DNA of 64,000 nucleotides. It comes from CBDFGE01 sp965247055 (GTDB lineage Bacteria > Chloroflexota > Dehalococcoidia > Lucifugimonadales > JAGWBF01). The notes under the pieces were generated by a model that made no database searches, had not been told where the DNA came from, and saw only the letters and a program-made list of their open reading frames with translations. Location of the stretch: positions 248,001 to 312,000 of the forward strand of contig CBDFGE010000005.1 in NCBI GenBank assembly GCA_965247055.1, written 5' to 3'. Positions within the stretch are counted from its first letter, which is position 1; each line of letters begins with the position of its first letter. Shown here one piece after another: positions 8,418-17,748 of the stretch. The position numbers and the translations under genes are program-made.

Positions 8418-11069
8418 ATGGCGATCAAAGGCTCTGCTCGTATAAGGCTGCTACTGGTAGGGCTGATGGCCCGGTGGAGGGGGCTCCGGTCCCTGCGGCT
8501 GCCCCCGGCGATGGCGCGGCAGGGGCAGCTTCCACGCCGGGCTGTGACGCGGTGGTGGGCACTCCGGCCCCTGCGCCGGTACTCGATGTTGGCCGGCCTC
8601 CTGCTGTTTGCTCTGGCCGTCACCCTCGGGGTGCTCACGTGGAGCGGCGTTTCGGCCGCCCTGGAGGCCCGTCGGGCCTACCGAGATCTCCAGGCGGAGA
8701 TGTCCCATCTTACTCCGGTGGACCTGGTACAGGTCAGCGTGTACCAATCTCTTGAGGGGCGGTTCCAGAAGGCTGAGGATTCGTCGGCTCGTGCTCGGTT
8801 CCGCCTGGGGTTCTTGCGGGCTTTCGAGTGGTTGCCGGTGTTGGGGGACCGGATCTCCGAAGCCCGGACCCTTCTAGAAATGGGCTTCTATCAAGGGCGG
8901 GCGGGCCGTAATCTGGCGGCTGCCCACCGTGCGGGCCTCATCTCCCCGCTAGGGGACCTACCCCCGGACGAGGCGGCGGCGCGCGTGTCTCTCGCCCTCC
9001 AGCGGGCCGCTCCCCAGCTTAACCAGGTGAGGGAGGACCTGCGGCGCGTAGCCGAGCTGCGGGCGCGGCTGGGGGCGACGGGGCAAGGCGCCAGGTACGG
9101 AGTGCTGGTTGACCGGTACCTGCCGGCTATCCAGACCGTGGCCTACCTGAGCCGCACGAGTCCGGAGGTGATAGGACACACCTATGCCCTCAGCAGAGAG
9201 CTCACAGTGCTCCAGGGGATGGCCGAGGACCCCTTCGACGTGTTCGCCGATCCGAAGGCTGTGGGCCTGACCTTGGACCGCGTAGCCGCGCAGGCCGCGG
9301 CAGTGGAGTCGGGATTCGAGGTGATAAGGCGGGCCACGGAAGCGGGCGGAGCAGGAGACCCCGAGCTGGTGGCGGTCAGCGGCGTCCTCGCCACGGTGGG
9401 TCCGGGGCTGACCCTGCTCAGCCACGTGACCGCGGGCACCAGGAGCCTGGTCACGATGGCCGAGGCCCTGGAGACCTCTGGCTTTCTCTCTCGGGACTTC
9501 GGGGTCGTCGCCGGGGCATCGCTGGAGGCGTCGCAGCAGGAGCTGACACTGGCGAGAGAGGCGGTGGAGTCCCTTCAGGAACTGCTCTCCGTTCAGGGCA
9601 TCGACCCGGAGTCGTTCCTGCCGGCTTTCGCGTTTGGGGGGGACTCCAAGGTGTCTATCAGCACCTCGGAGCGGGTCGAGGTCATGCTGGATGAGGCCAT
9701 CAGCGCTACCAGGTTCCTTAGCTCTCTCCTGGGGTTCGACGGGTCCAAGACCTACCTGCTGTTGGGCCAGAACCAGAAGGAGATCCGGGCCAGCGGAGGA
9801 TTCATCGGCATCGCGGTCCAGGCTACCGTAGACAGAGGTGAGCTTACCGACCTGGTGTTCCACGACAGCACTACGGTGGACCGGGAGCCCCTGGTGGACA
9901 ACCCGGCTCCTCCGGAGGGGCTGTATTGGTACCTATGGATGGGGCGGCTCCTGTTTCGGGACGCCAACTGGAACCCTCATTTTCCCGCCTCGGCGGCCAA
10001 GGTCGCCGAGATTTATGAGATGGGACAGGGAGTGCGGGTAGACGGCGTCATCACCGGCTCCAAGGGCCTGATGCTAGACATGGTCGATGTGTTCGGCGAC
10101 CTCACCGTTCCGGGTATCCAGGGCGTCCTTAGCCGGGAGACTGCCGAGGCGTTCACCGATAACCGGCGCTTCTACGAGTGCCTGCCGGGGCATGTGTCCC
10201 TCAGAGGTCAGCGGTGCTTCGACGAGGACGTGTTTTTCGCCCTTAGGGACAGGGTGACCACCGCCCCGATTCCTCCAGGTTTGCGGCGTAGCTTGGTTGA
10301 GCGGGTCAAGGACCACCTGGAAAGGAAGAACATTCTTATTCACGTCTTCCCACCCACTGACGACAGCTTCCTCTGGGAGCGGGGATGGAACGGCGCTGTG
10401 CAGGCAGTGGACCATGACTATCTCATGGTGGTGGACAGTTCCCTTCCGGGCCATTCGACCGAGGGGGTACGGCGCTCTTACGAGTACCGGGTCTCCCTTA
10501 ACCCGGGCCGGCCGGTGGACGTGGACCTGCGGCTCCGCTATGACAATGGCGACGAGCCGAAAGACGAGACCTGCCGCCAGTATGCCTGGGAGCTGTACCA
10601 CTGTTACTGGAACTATTTCCGCGTGTACGTCACGCCGCTGGCCTCCGAAATCCAGGTCCCCCCGGTGCCGTTACACGAGGGTGCCATGAAGCTCATCTGG
10701 GGGTACCCGGACGCCGACTCCGCCACCGTCGTACCCCGGGCGGATACCGGGCCGGCGCGGCTCACAGAACTGGGGGGCTACGTAGTGGTGGAACCGGGCA
10801 GTGTAACCACCGTGCCCATACGGTACCGCCTGCCGCCGGAGATCATCCGGCCCACGGGCCCGGGAGTCTATGAGTACAGACTGCTGTTGCAGAAGCAGCC
10901 CGGCATGGACGACGACAAGGTGAGCCTGGCAGTGGAGCTGGCCCCTGGGGTCGAGCTCCTGGAGACTTCGCCGAATTACAGCTCCAGCCAGGGAAGGTGG
11001 CTGCTCTTCGACTTTCCTCTGAGGTCGGATACTACGGTCGTGGTTTCCTTCAGGATGGCTGCCGGATAG
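8418..11069 (+). CDS. DUF4012 domain-containing membrane-anchored protein
   Basis: 883 residues. A basic N-terminal stretch is followed by a single membrane segment at about 58-78 (MLAGLLLFALAVTLGVLTW); the rest is predicted extracytoplasmic. DUF4012 hallmarks occupy the centre: LGFDGSKTYLLLGQNQKEIRASGGFIG at roughly 440-465, then a domain with FRDANWNPHFPASA and the C-terminal beta-rich part. The region from 80 to 400 is mostly helical. The family is widespread in Chloroflexota and Actinomycetota, often near polysaccharide genes; its function is not established. It overlaps no neighbour and converges on glmS with a 28-base gap. The first ATG is used; weak ribosome-binding signals make the exact start uncertain. 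Confidence 0.85.
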   Translation: MAIKGSARIRLLLVGLMARWRGLRSLRLPPAMARQGQLPRRAVTRWWALRPLRRYSMLAGLLLFALAVTLGVLTWSGVSAALEARRAYRDLQAEMSHLTPVDLVQVSVYQSLEGRFQKAEDSSARARFRLGFLRAFEWLPVLGDRISEARTLLEMGFYQGRAGRNLAAAHRAGLISPLGDLPPDEAAARVSLALQRAAPQLNQVREDLRRVAELRARLGATGQGARYGVLVDRYLPAIQTVAYLSRTSPEVIGHTYALSRELTVLQGMAEDPFDVFADPKAVGLTLDRVAAQAAAVESGFEVIRRATEAGGAGDPELVAVSGVLATVGPGLTLLSHVTAGTRSLVTMAEALETSGFLSRDFGVVAGASLEASQQELTLAREAVESLQELLSVQGIDPESFLPAFAFGGDSKVSISTSERVEVMLDEAISATRFLSSLLGFDGSKTYLLLGQNQKEIRASGGFIGIAVQATVDRGELTDLVFHDSTTVDREPLVDNPAPPEGLYWYLWMGRLLFRDANWNPHFPASAAKVAEIYEMGQGVRVDGVITGSKGLMLDMVDVFGDLTVPGIQGVLSRETAEAFTDNRRFYECLPGHVSLRGQRCFDEDVFFALRDRVTTAPIPPGLRRSLVERVKDHLERKNILIHVFPPTDDSFLWERGWNGAVQAVDHDYLMVVDSSLPGHSTEGVRRSYEYRVSLNPGRPVDVDLRLRYDNGDEPKDETCRQYAWELYHCYWNYFRVYVTPLASEIQVPPVPLHEGAMKLIWGYPDADSATVVPRADTGPARLTELGGYVVVEPGSVTTVPIRYRLPPEIIRPTGPGVYEYRLLLQKQPGMDDDKVSLAVELAPGVELLETSPNYSSSQGRWLLFDFPLRSDTTVVVSFRMAAG

Positions 11070-11097
11070 AGCGGTCGCCACACCGAGGCGTCCGCTG

Positions 11098-12945
11098 CTA
11101 CTCCACGGTCACGGACTTGGCCAGGTTGCGTGGCTGGTCGACGTCGCATCCCCGCCTCACGGCGATGTAGTAGGACAGGAGCTGTAACGGCGCCACCGTG
11201 AGAAACGGGGTGAGGAACTCAGGGCAGGGTGGGACGTACAGGGTATCGTCCACCTGGGACGCCAACTCCGTGTTTCCCTGCGTTGCGACTGCTATGACTG
11301 CCCCGTCTCGGGCCTTCACCTCTTTGATGTTGCCGATCATCTTGGTGTAGAGGGAACAGTCCGGGGCTATCGCGATGACCGGCATGTTGGGATCGATGAG
11401 GGCGATGGGCCCATGCTTTATCTCTCCGGCGGCGTACCCCTCGGCGTGGATGTAGCTTATCTCCTTTAGCTTGAGGGCCCCCTCAATGGCGATGGGATAG
11501 GTGATTCCCCTTCCCAAGAACAGGAAGTGATCGTACTTGTAGTAGCGCCGTGCCAGCCTCTCATAGGGTTGGTGGTCCGTCAGGATACTCCCCAGAAGGT
11601 GGGGGAGGCGCGCCAGCTCGCCTGCGATTCCTGCGGAGCGGGCGCTGTCCATCGTACCTCTTACCTGCCCCAGGTATAGGGATAGGAGGCTCAGGACGGC
11701 CAGGGAAGCGATAAAGGTCTTGGTGCTGGCCACACCTATCTCCGGGCCGGATCTCATATAAATGGCGGACTCAGCCAGCCGGCTAGCCTGGCTGCCCTCC
11801 ACGTTGCAGATGGTCACCAGTCTGGCGCCCTTCTCTCGGGCCGATGTCATCGCCGCCAGGGTATCGGCCGTTTCCCCTGACTGGCCCACGGAGACTACCA
11901 GGGTCCTCTCGTCTACCTGGAAATTCCTATAGCGGAACTCCGAACCGCTATCGACCTCGGCGGCGATCCCTGCCAGCTCTTCCATGTAGTACCTTCCCAC
12001 CATGGCCGCATTCAGGCTGGTACCGCAGCCGATGAGCACCACCCTCTCCAGCTCTCGGACCTGGCGCTCGGAGAGGGGGAACCCCTCCAAGGTCACAGCT
12101 CCGGTCTCGAAGTTCACCCGTCCCCCCAAGGCGTTGGCGGCCACCCGGGGCTGCTCCATTATCTCCTTGAGCATAAAATGCTTGTAGCCCTCTTTGCCCA
12201 CCCAGCTGACGCCTTGGGGAACGGGCTGGGTCCTTTTGGCGATGGGCTTCGCCCCCGGGCCGATGAACTTCACCTCCTCATCCGTCACGATCGCCATCTC
12301 CCTGTCGTCCAGGAAGGTGACGTGGTCGGCGAAGGGAAGTAGCGCGGGCAGGTCGCTGCTGACCATGGACTCTCCGGGCTGATGGGCGACCACTATGCCC
12401 CCGGCGTGGCCCAGCCGCAGGGCGAGGAGCTTCCCTCTCGCCTCACCCTTCCGCGTGGCCACGATTGCCTGGGACCCTTGCAGCCGAGTGCTCATGGCGA
12501 TGAAGGCATCTTCGAAGCTCAGGCCCGCGGTGAGGCTCTCTTCAATGAGGTGGGCGATTACCTCGGAGTCCGTCTCGGAGGAGAAGGTGTGGCCCTGGGA
12601 GAGCAGCTCTTTTTTGAGCTGGAGGTAGTTCTCTACGATACCGTTATGGACCACCGCCACCTGTTGGTGGCAGTCGGTGTGGGGATGTGCGTTGGCATCG
12701 TTGGGTTTTCCGTGGGTGGCCCAGCGAGTATGGCCAAGGCCCAGATGCCCCTGATGAAAGGCGTCCCCCGACGGCCCCGCCAGATCCCGGACCTTGCCTA
12801 CCGACTTGTGGACGGCCAACTCGCCCGAGGGGGTGATGATGGCGATGCCCGCGCTGTCGTATCCCCGGTACTCCAGGTACTGGAGCCCCGCGAGGACTAT
12901 GGGCCAGGCCTCACGATTTCCAACGTAGCCAACGATACCGCACAC
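11098..12945 (-). CDS. glmS: glutamine-fructose-6-phosphate aminotransferase (isomerizing)
   Basis: 615 residues, the usual GlmS length. The N-terminal glutamine amidotransferase domain begins MCGIVGYVG with the catalytic cysteine exposed after Met removal, followed by YRGYDSAG and the HTRWATHGKP loop. Two SIS sugar-isomerase domains follow, with IGCGTSLNAAM, SVGQSGETADTLAA and the C-terminal LAKSVTVE typical of the family. It makes glucosamine-6-phosphate from fructose-6-phosphate and glutamine, the first committed step to UDP-GlcNAc. The gene starts nine bases after glmR, so the two are almost certainly one operon under the promoter at 14025-14053. No glmS ribozyme fits in the nine-base gap. 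Confidence 0.97.
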   Translation of the reverse strand: MCGIVGYVGNREAWPIVLAGLQYLEYRGYDSAGIAIITPSGELAVHKSVGKVRDLAGPSGDAFHQGHLGLGHTRWATHGKPNDANAHPHTDCHQQVAVVHNGIVENYLQLKKELLSQGHTFSSETDSEVIAHLIEESLTAGLSFEDAFIAMSTRLQGSQAIVATRKGEARGKLLALRLGHAGGIVVAHQPGESMVSSDLPALLPFADHVTFLDDREMAIVTDEEVKFIGPGAKPIAKRTQPVPQGVSWVGKEGYKHFMLKEIMEQPRVAANALGGRVNFETGAVTLEGFPLSERQVRELERVVLIGCGTSLNAAMVGRYYMEELAGIAAEVDSGSEFRYRNFQVDERTLVVSVGQSGETADTLAAMTSAREKGARLVTICNVEGSQASRLAESAIYMRSGPEIGVASTKTFIASLAVLSLLSLYLGQVRGTMDSARSAGIAGELARLPHLLGSILTDHQPYERLARRYYKYDHFLFLGRGITYPIAIEGALKLKEISYIHAEGYAAGEIKHGPIALIDPNMPVIAIAPDCSLYTKMIGNIKEVKARDGAVIAVATQGNTELASQVDDTLYVPPCPEFLTPFLTVAPLQLLSYYIAVRRGCDVDQPRNLAKSVTVE

Positions 12946-12954
12946 GTCAATACA

Positions 12955-13980
12955 CTAGGCTTGGATGGACGGCCTGGCGGCGGGGACCTGGGCTTTCAGG
13001 ATGCCCATGATGGTCCTGGCGAGGGCCCGAGAATCGTGGCGGAGATACACCCCCGCGGAGAGGAGGGGCTCCTGGAAGGCTTCATGGACCGCCCTCCGGC
13101 ACTCCTCAAGGTCCACCTCTACCGGATGTTGGCCGAAGTACCGGTACCTCTCCACCAGCTTCTCCGGGTAGGGGGCGCTGTTGACTATAAGATAGTCCAG
13201 TGGGTCGGTGGTGCCCAGATAGTCACGGATCAGGTTTACGAAGGTCGAAGCCTTGAACTCGTCCGACTCCCCGGGCTTGGTCATCAGATTGCAGACGCAG
13301 ATCTTGACCGCCCCGGAGCGTTTGATGGCCTCGGCTACGTCCTCAACCAGGAGGTTGGGGAGAATACTGGTGTAGATGTCCCCCGGCCCCATGACTATCG
13401 CATCCGCCCTTTCGATGGCCTCGAGGACGGGAGGATAGGCGTAGGCTTTGGGGTCGAGGTACTCGTAGTCTATGGCTATGTCCAACTTTTCCTTGCGCTG
13501 GTCGATGTTGGCCTCTCCCACCACATCAGAACCGTCCCGAAGCAGGGCTACGAGGGTGGACTTGGTGAGGGTCACCGGGAGGACCGTCCCCTTGATGGAC
13601 AGCATGCGAGAGGCTTCCTCTATGGCCGTCGCCGTGTTGCCTGTAATCTCGGTGAGGGCCGTGAGGAACAGGTTCCCGAAGCTGTGTCCATTGAGCCCGT
13701 TGCCCGCGTTGAACCTGTAGTCGAACAGCCGGGCCATGAGCGCCGTGGAGCGGTCGTCGGGGGACAGGGCTACCAGGCACTGCCGTACGTCGCCGGGGGG
13801 GAGTTGGCCGAGCTCCTCTCGTAGCCGCCCCGAGCTTCCTCCACTATCGGTCATCGCGACAACGGCGGTGAGGTCACAATCCTCGTACTTGAGGCCGCTG
13901 AGGGTTGTGTGGTTGCCGGTACCACCGCCTACAACCACGATGTTTCGCCTTGCCACGGGCCGTTCTCCTGGTATCGCCAT
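12955..13980 (-). CDS. glmR: YvcK/GlmR family UDP-GlcNAc-binding regulator (CofD-like fold)
   Basis: 341 residues from ATG 13980. The N-terminal glycine motif VVVGGGTGNHTTLSGL and AMTDSGGSSGRLREELG are diagnostic of the YvcK/GlmR branch of the CofD-like fold; GPGDIYTSILPNL and LMTKPGESDEF follow in the expected order. In Firmicutes GlmR binds UDP-GlcNAc and stimulates GlmS, so its position directly before glmS (nine-base gap) is functionally coherent. A longer reading frame from 14046 is rejected because that start lies inside the promoter, upstream of the predicted transcription start. No strong Shine-Dalgarno is seen at 13980. The gene is predicted to help control flux into cell-envelope amino sugars. 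Confidence 0.9.
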   Translation of the reverse strand: MAIPGERPVARRNIVVVGGGTGNHTTLSGLKYEDCDLTAVVAMTDSGGSSGRLREELGQLPPGDVRQCLVALSPDDRSTALMARLFDYRFNAGNGLNGHSFGNLFLTALTEITGNTATAIEEASRMLSIKGTVLPVTLTKSTLVALLRDGSDVVGEANIDQRKEKLDIAIDYEYLDPKAYAYPPVLEAIERADAIVMGPGDIYTSILPNLLVEDVAEAIKRSGAVKICVCNLMTKPGESDEFKASTFVNLIRDYLGTTDPLDYLIVNSAPYPEKLVERYRYFGQHPVEVDLEECRRAVHEAFQEPLLSAGVYLRHDSRALARTIMGILKAQVPAARPSIQA

Positions 13981-14024
13981 CACGTGTGGGGCGGCTTCGG
14001 AATATTCGCCCCGGAGCGTGCCTA

Positions 14025-14053
14025 AGTATATTGTGGGGCTAAGCATAAGTCAA
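14025..14053 (-). promoter_or_regulatory. promoter of the glmR-glmS operon
   Basis: On the minus strand, -35 TTGACT (14053-14048), a 17-base spacer and -10 TATACT (14030-14025). Transcription would start near 14018, about 38 bases before the glmR ATG. Confidence 0.75.
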
Positions 14054-14105
14054 GGTCGACGGAGGGACAAACAATCCGGCTTGCGCCCCGCTACGTATCA
14101 CTCTT

Positions 14106-14134
14106 TAGACAAACCGATCCCCGTCCTGTAGAAT
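14106..14134 (+). promoter_or_regulatory. promoter for the MA-like peptidase gene
   Basis: TAGACA (14106-14111), 17 bases, TAGAAT (14129-14134). The GTG start at 14155 would have a short leader that contains the AGAGGAGG ribosome-binding site. Confidence 0.55.
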
Positions 14135-14154
14135 TCACGGGTAGAGGAGGCGCC

Positions 14155-15615
14155 GTGGGCACATCAGAGGGCAGAGGTGTATTCCTCTCTCGGGTAACAC
14201 TGCCCGTCGTGCTACTCGCGGGGGTCGTATTGGGCGCATTGGCCCTTGCCCCCGCCGCCATGGGGCAGGGCGACGAGATCGAGATCACCTCTCAGGAGGT
14301 GGAAAGCGATTTCCCCAACCAGATCACCTTCAAGCTGGCGGCCACCGGCCCCGATCCCATTGAGGAGGTGCGGGTGTTCCTCAAGCCCGCCGGCAGCGAG
14401 AGCAGCACTTACGGGTATCTGGATATCGTGCCGGGAGGGGAGGTAAGCGGGGAGTACGTTATGCCTACCGGCGGTGCCAACCATAAACCCCCCGGCACAC
14501 TGGTGCGTTACTCCTTCGAGTTACGGGACGCCGCCGGCCGTGTGTTGCGCACCGAGGATCAGGAGTTCCTCTACATGGACAGCTCCCTGGAATGGAAGGA
14601 GATCGCCGACGAAGAGGGGCTGCTGACGGTCTACTACTATGGCGAGTTTGTGGAGACGCGGGCCAGGACCGTGATGGACGCGGCCAGGACCACTATGAGG
14701 AACATGGGCGGAGTCCTGGGCATCCAGCCCGTCGATCCGGTAACGATTGTGGCTTACAGCAACTACAGGGACATGGTGCGAGGTCTGCCCTTCCGGTCTC
14801 AGGCGGTCCGAGAGGAGCTTCAGACCGAAGGCCAGGCCTATCCGGTGGAGCGGGTCTTGCTGGTGCTGGCCTCTGAGGCGACGGTCACCGGGGTGGCGTC
14901 CCACGAGTTTACCCACATCCTGGTGGCCGAAGCTGCTGGGGCGGGGTACTTGAGGGTCCCCGCGTGGCTGAACGAAGGTCTGGCCGAATACGGCAACCTG
15001 GACCAGACACCCCACTACGATCAGGCCCTCGCCTATGGGATATTCACGCGGCGGCTAAGACCACTATGGTACCTGTCAGAGTTCGGCGGGGAGCCCGAGG
15101 ATATACTGGTCGCATACGGCCACGGCAAGTCGGTGGTGGCCTATCTGATCCAGCGGTATGGCGAGAAGAAGATGGCGGACCTGATGAGCGCCTTCGCGTC
15201 GGGCCTGTCGGTCGACGACGCACTCGTCCAGGTGTACGGTTTCGACCAGTATGGCCTGGACACCGAGTGGCGGGGCGTGCTGGGGCTGGAGCCCTTCCCG
15301 CCACCGGAGGAGCTCGCCAGGCAGGCCGCCCGGACGCCCGGCGCGACGCCTGCTCCAGGTGCGGAAGCGACCCGGGCCCCCACGCTCCAGGCTGAGGCGA
15401 CTCCTGTGCCGGAGCCGGAAGCTGCGTCCCGTACCACAGACGGGCGCCAGAGGACTACCCGTAGCTGTGGAGGAGCCCCGGTGGAGGGGGCCAACGTGCC
15501 GGTGGACGTTGCGGCGTTTGCCCTGCTGGCCGGGCCTCTTATTGTGCTGCCCTTTCGGCGGCGGACGCTGGTGGAGCGGGTCTTGCGCAAGCTCGGCGCG
15601 AAAGGGCTGCGGTAG
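14155..15615 (+). CDS. membrane-anchored zinc metallopeptidase, peptidase MA-like
   Basis: 486 residues from a GTG start with AGGAGG five bases upstream. The N-terminal hydrophobic segment ends near AMGQGDEIEI, giving a signal peptide. The first 140 residues form a beta-sandwich-like region. The gluzincin motif HEFTH has His250, Glu251 and His254, and the third ligand is Glu274 in NEGLAEY, matching the peptidase MA-like pattern. A threonine/alanine/proline-rich linker (about 390-440) precedes a C-terminal membrane segment (VDVAAFALLAGPLIVLPF) and a basic tail, so the enzyme probably sits on the outer face of the membrane. Substrate unknown. It converges with the ABC permease gene with a four-base gap. 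Confidence 0.8.
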   Translation: MGTSEGRGVFLSRVTLPVVLLAGVVLGALALAPAAMGQGDEIEITSQEVESDFPNQITFKLAATGPDPIEEVRVFLKPAGSESSTYGYLDIVPGGEVSGEYVMPTGGANHKPPGTLVRYSFELRDAAGRVLRTEDQEFLYMDSSLEWKEIADEEGLLTVYYYGEFVETRARTVMDAARTTMRNMGGVLGIQPVDPVTIVAYSNYRDMVRGLPFRSQAVREELQTEGQAYPVERVLLVLASEATVTGVASHEFTHILVAEAAGAGYLRVPAWLNEGLAEYGNLDQTPHYDQALAYGIFTRRLRPLWYLSEFGGEPEDILVAYGHGKSVVAYLIQRYGEKKMADLMSAFASGLSVDDALVQVYGFDQYGLDTEWRGVLGLEPFPPPEELARQAARTPGATPAPGAEATRAPTLQAEATPVPEPEAASRTTDGRQRTTRSCGGAPVEGANVPVDVAAFALLAGPLIVLPFRRRTLVERVLRKLGAKGLR

Positions 15616-15619
15616 GCGT

Positions 15620-16591
15620 TCAGCGCGCACGGGGGTTGAAGGCATCGTTCATAGCGTCCCCCAGCAGGTTGAAGGCGAAGATAAGCACGGTTACCGTGGC
15701 CACGGGGAACAGCAGCAGGTGGGGGTCGCTCCGCAGCACTCCGATGTCGCCGTGCTCGAAGAACATGCGTCCCAGGTCCGGGGTGGGCGGCTGGACGCCG
15801 ATCCCGAGCCAGCCCAGGATGACCGCGGTGAGCACGATGGTGCCCATGCTCATTGAGACAAGCACGATAACCGGGCTGATCACGTTGGGCAGTATGTGGA
15901 CCAGAAGGATGCGCCGGGTGGGGGCCCCAATGGCCTGGGCCGCCTCTACATACTGGGTCTGTTTGACGTACAGGACCTGGCCCCGCACCAGCCTGGCCAT
16001 GCCTACCCAGGAGAAGGCTGCCAGGGCCCCGAACACCACCAGGTAGTCCACAAAGCCCGACCTTACGATACCGTCGATCCCCGTCAACGATTCGACGCTC
16101 CTCACCCAGCCCACCACCCTGGGCCTGACCGTGGCCGCTATCAGGATGACCAGCAATATATCCGGGAAGGCCATGAACACCTCCCCGACCCTCATGATCA
16201 CCGAGTCCACCAGCTTGCCGAAGTAGCCGGATATGAGGCCCAGGCCAATGCCCAGGAACAGGCTCCCCGTGGCAATGGCCGCGACGGTGATAATCACCAG
16301 GGTGCGAAGCCCGTAGATGACTCGGGTGAGGATGTCCCTCCCCGCCCTGTCGGTACCGAAGGGGTGGCTCAGCGACGGGCCCTCGGTGATCTCACTGAAG
16401 CTGGGGTCGTTGTACCCGTAGGGCGTAATCCAGGGCGCCAAGATGCCCGCCAGGTAGAAGACCAGGATCACCGCCAGGGATGCCATGCCGAGCTTCTTGC
16501 GCATCAGGCGGCGCAGCGACTGGGACCAGACGCTGCGGCCTCCCTCCGATCCCTTGAAGATCGTCCTCTCTTGTGCGGCGGCGGTACCCAT
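15620..16591 (-). CDS. dppC: peptide/nickel-type ABC transporter permease (DppC/OppC family)
   Basis: 323 residues from ATG 16591, which has AGGGTG upstream; a longer frame to 16669 would overlap the dppB coding end and is less likely. After a cytoplasmic start comes the family N-terminal segment LGMASLAVILVFYLAGILAP, then HPFGTDRAGRDILTRVIYG, a hallmark of DppC/OppC proteins, then five membrane segments and the EAA loop with QTQYVEAAQAIGAPTRRI. It forms half of the pore of an importer for oligopeptides, nickel or related solutes. It is the last gene of a binding protein-permease-permease operon; no ATPase genes are present in the window, so the ATPases must be encoded elsewhere. Confidence 0.9.
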   Translation of the reverse strand: MGTAAAQERTIFKGSEGGRSVWSQSLRRLMRKKLGMASLAVILVFYLAGILAPWITPYGYNDPSFSEITEGPSLSHPFGTDRAGRDILTRVIYGLRTLVIITVAAIATGSLFLGIGLGLISGYFGKLVDSVIMRVGEVFMAFPDILLVILIAATVRPRVVGWVRSVESLTGIDGIVRSGFVDYLVVFGALAAFSWVGMARLVRGQVLYVKQTQYVEAAQAIGAPTRRILLVHILPNVISPVIVLVSMSMGTIVLTAVILGWLGIGVQPPTPDLGRMFFEHGDIGVLRSDPHLLLFPVATVTVLIFAFNLLGDAMNDAFNPRAR

Positions 16592-16628
16592 CAGCACCCT
16601 GCTTCTACTACTACGGTTTGGGCACTTT

Positions 16629-17555
16629 TCAATATCGTATCCTGGGGTCGATGAACCTGTAGCCGACATCCACGATCAGGTTGGCGATGACGAAGGCGAA
16701 GGAGATAACGAGCATCAGCGCCATGATTACCGGGTAGTCTCGGGAGAAGAAGGATTCAATGGCCAGGAGGCCGATGCCGGGGATCCCGAAGTAACGTTCG
16801 GTTATGAAGGCGCCCGTTACCAGAGAGGCCAGGGAAAGCCCCACTACCGTGAATATGGGTATGAGGGCGTTCCTAAGAATGTGCCTGTGGCGCACGACCA
16901 ACTCCCGCAGGCCCTTGGCCCTGGCGGTGCGCACGTAGTCCTGGGCGAGGACCTCCAGGGTACTGGCCCGGGTAAGCCTGGTCATGCCCGCCACGCCGGG
17001 GACGCCCAGCACCAGGGCAGGCATGATTATGCGGGTATCGAAGAAACCTCCCCAGCCGTGGCTAGGCAATATTCCCAGCCACAGGGAAAAGATGAGGAGA
17101 AGCCCCGGTGCCGTCAGGAACACCGGCACGGAGTACAGCAGCAGGGTAACGGCAACAGTGCCGGTGTCCAGCCAGGTCCCCTGCTTTAGGGCGGCGTAGA
17201 AGCCCAGGGGGATGCCCAGGCCCAGAGATATGATCATGGCCGCGATCCCTAGCTGGGCCGAGACCCATATGCGCTTGGCAATGAGTTCTCTTACCCCCCT
17301 GCCCCTGTAGCGATAGCTCTCGCCGAGGTCGCCCCTCACAGCGTTCTTGACGTAAATGGCGTACTGCTGGGCGAAGGGCTTGTCCAGGCCCTGCTGGTTT
17401 CTGATCCTCTCTACGGCCTCGGGGTTGGAGTACTGGCCCATGAGGATCTGCACCGGGTCGCCGGGAACGATGCGGCCCATGGCGAAGATTATGAAGCAAA
17501 CGGTCAGGAGTAGGAAGGGGGTCCAGATGAGCCTCCGGACGATGTAGACCCACAT
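16629..17555 (-). CDS. dppB: peptide/nickel-type ABC transporter permease (DppB/OppB family)
   Basis: 308 residues, standard length. The protein starts MWVYIVRRLIWTPFLLLTVCF, shows the family segment RIVPGDPVQILMGQYSNPEAVE in the first extracytoplasmic loop (about 30-50), six predicted membrane segments and the EAA loop EVLAQDYVRTARAKGLRE near residue 200 that contacts the ATPase. It pairs with the DppC-type permease 37 bases downstream and is fed by the binding protein gene 193 bases upstream. Substrate specificity cannot be read from the permease. Confidence 0.92.
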   Translation of the reverse strand: MWVYIVRRLIWTPFLLLTVCFIIFAMGRIVPGDPVQILMGQYSNPEAVERIRNQQGLDKPFAQQYAIYVKNAVRGDLGESYRYRGRGVRELIAKRIWVSAQLGIAAMIISLGLGIPLGFYAALKQGTWLDTGTVAVTLLLYSVPVFLTAPGLLLIFSLWLGILPSHGWGGFFDTRIIMPALVLGVPGVAGMTRLTRASTLEVLAQDYVRTARAKGLRELVVRHRHILRNALIPIFTVVGLSLASLVTGAFITERYFGIPGIGLLAIESFFSRDYPVIMALMLVISFAFVIANLIVDVGYRFIDPRIRY

Positions 17556-17748
17556 ACTGGCCGCTTATTCCTCCATGGCGTTACGCCGCCCCTGCGGAGA
17601 GCCCTCGGCCCATGGGTGATGGACGAATCCGCGGCAGTCCCCCGAACCCGACGGCGACCCATAGGTCCACCCCGAGCTGCGGGCTAAGGTGACCTGGGGC
17701 GGTCCTTTCCGGGCCGGGCTAGGGGCCTCGGGTAGGGACTAGCCGGCC

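Noticed and set aside
12382..13824. 480-codon plus-strand open frame opposite glmS and glmR
   Set aside because: It crosses two well-conserved genes on the other strand, has no family similarity that I can see, and is explained by GC-rich third positions.
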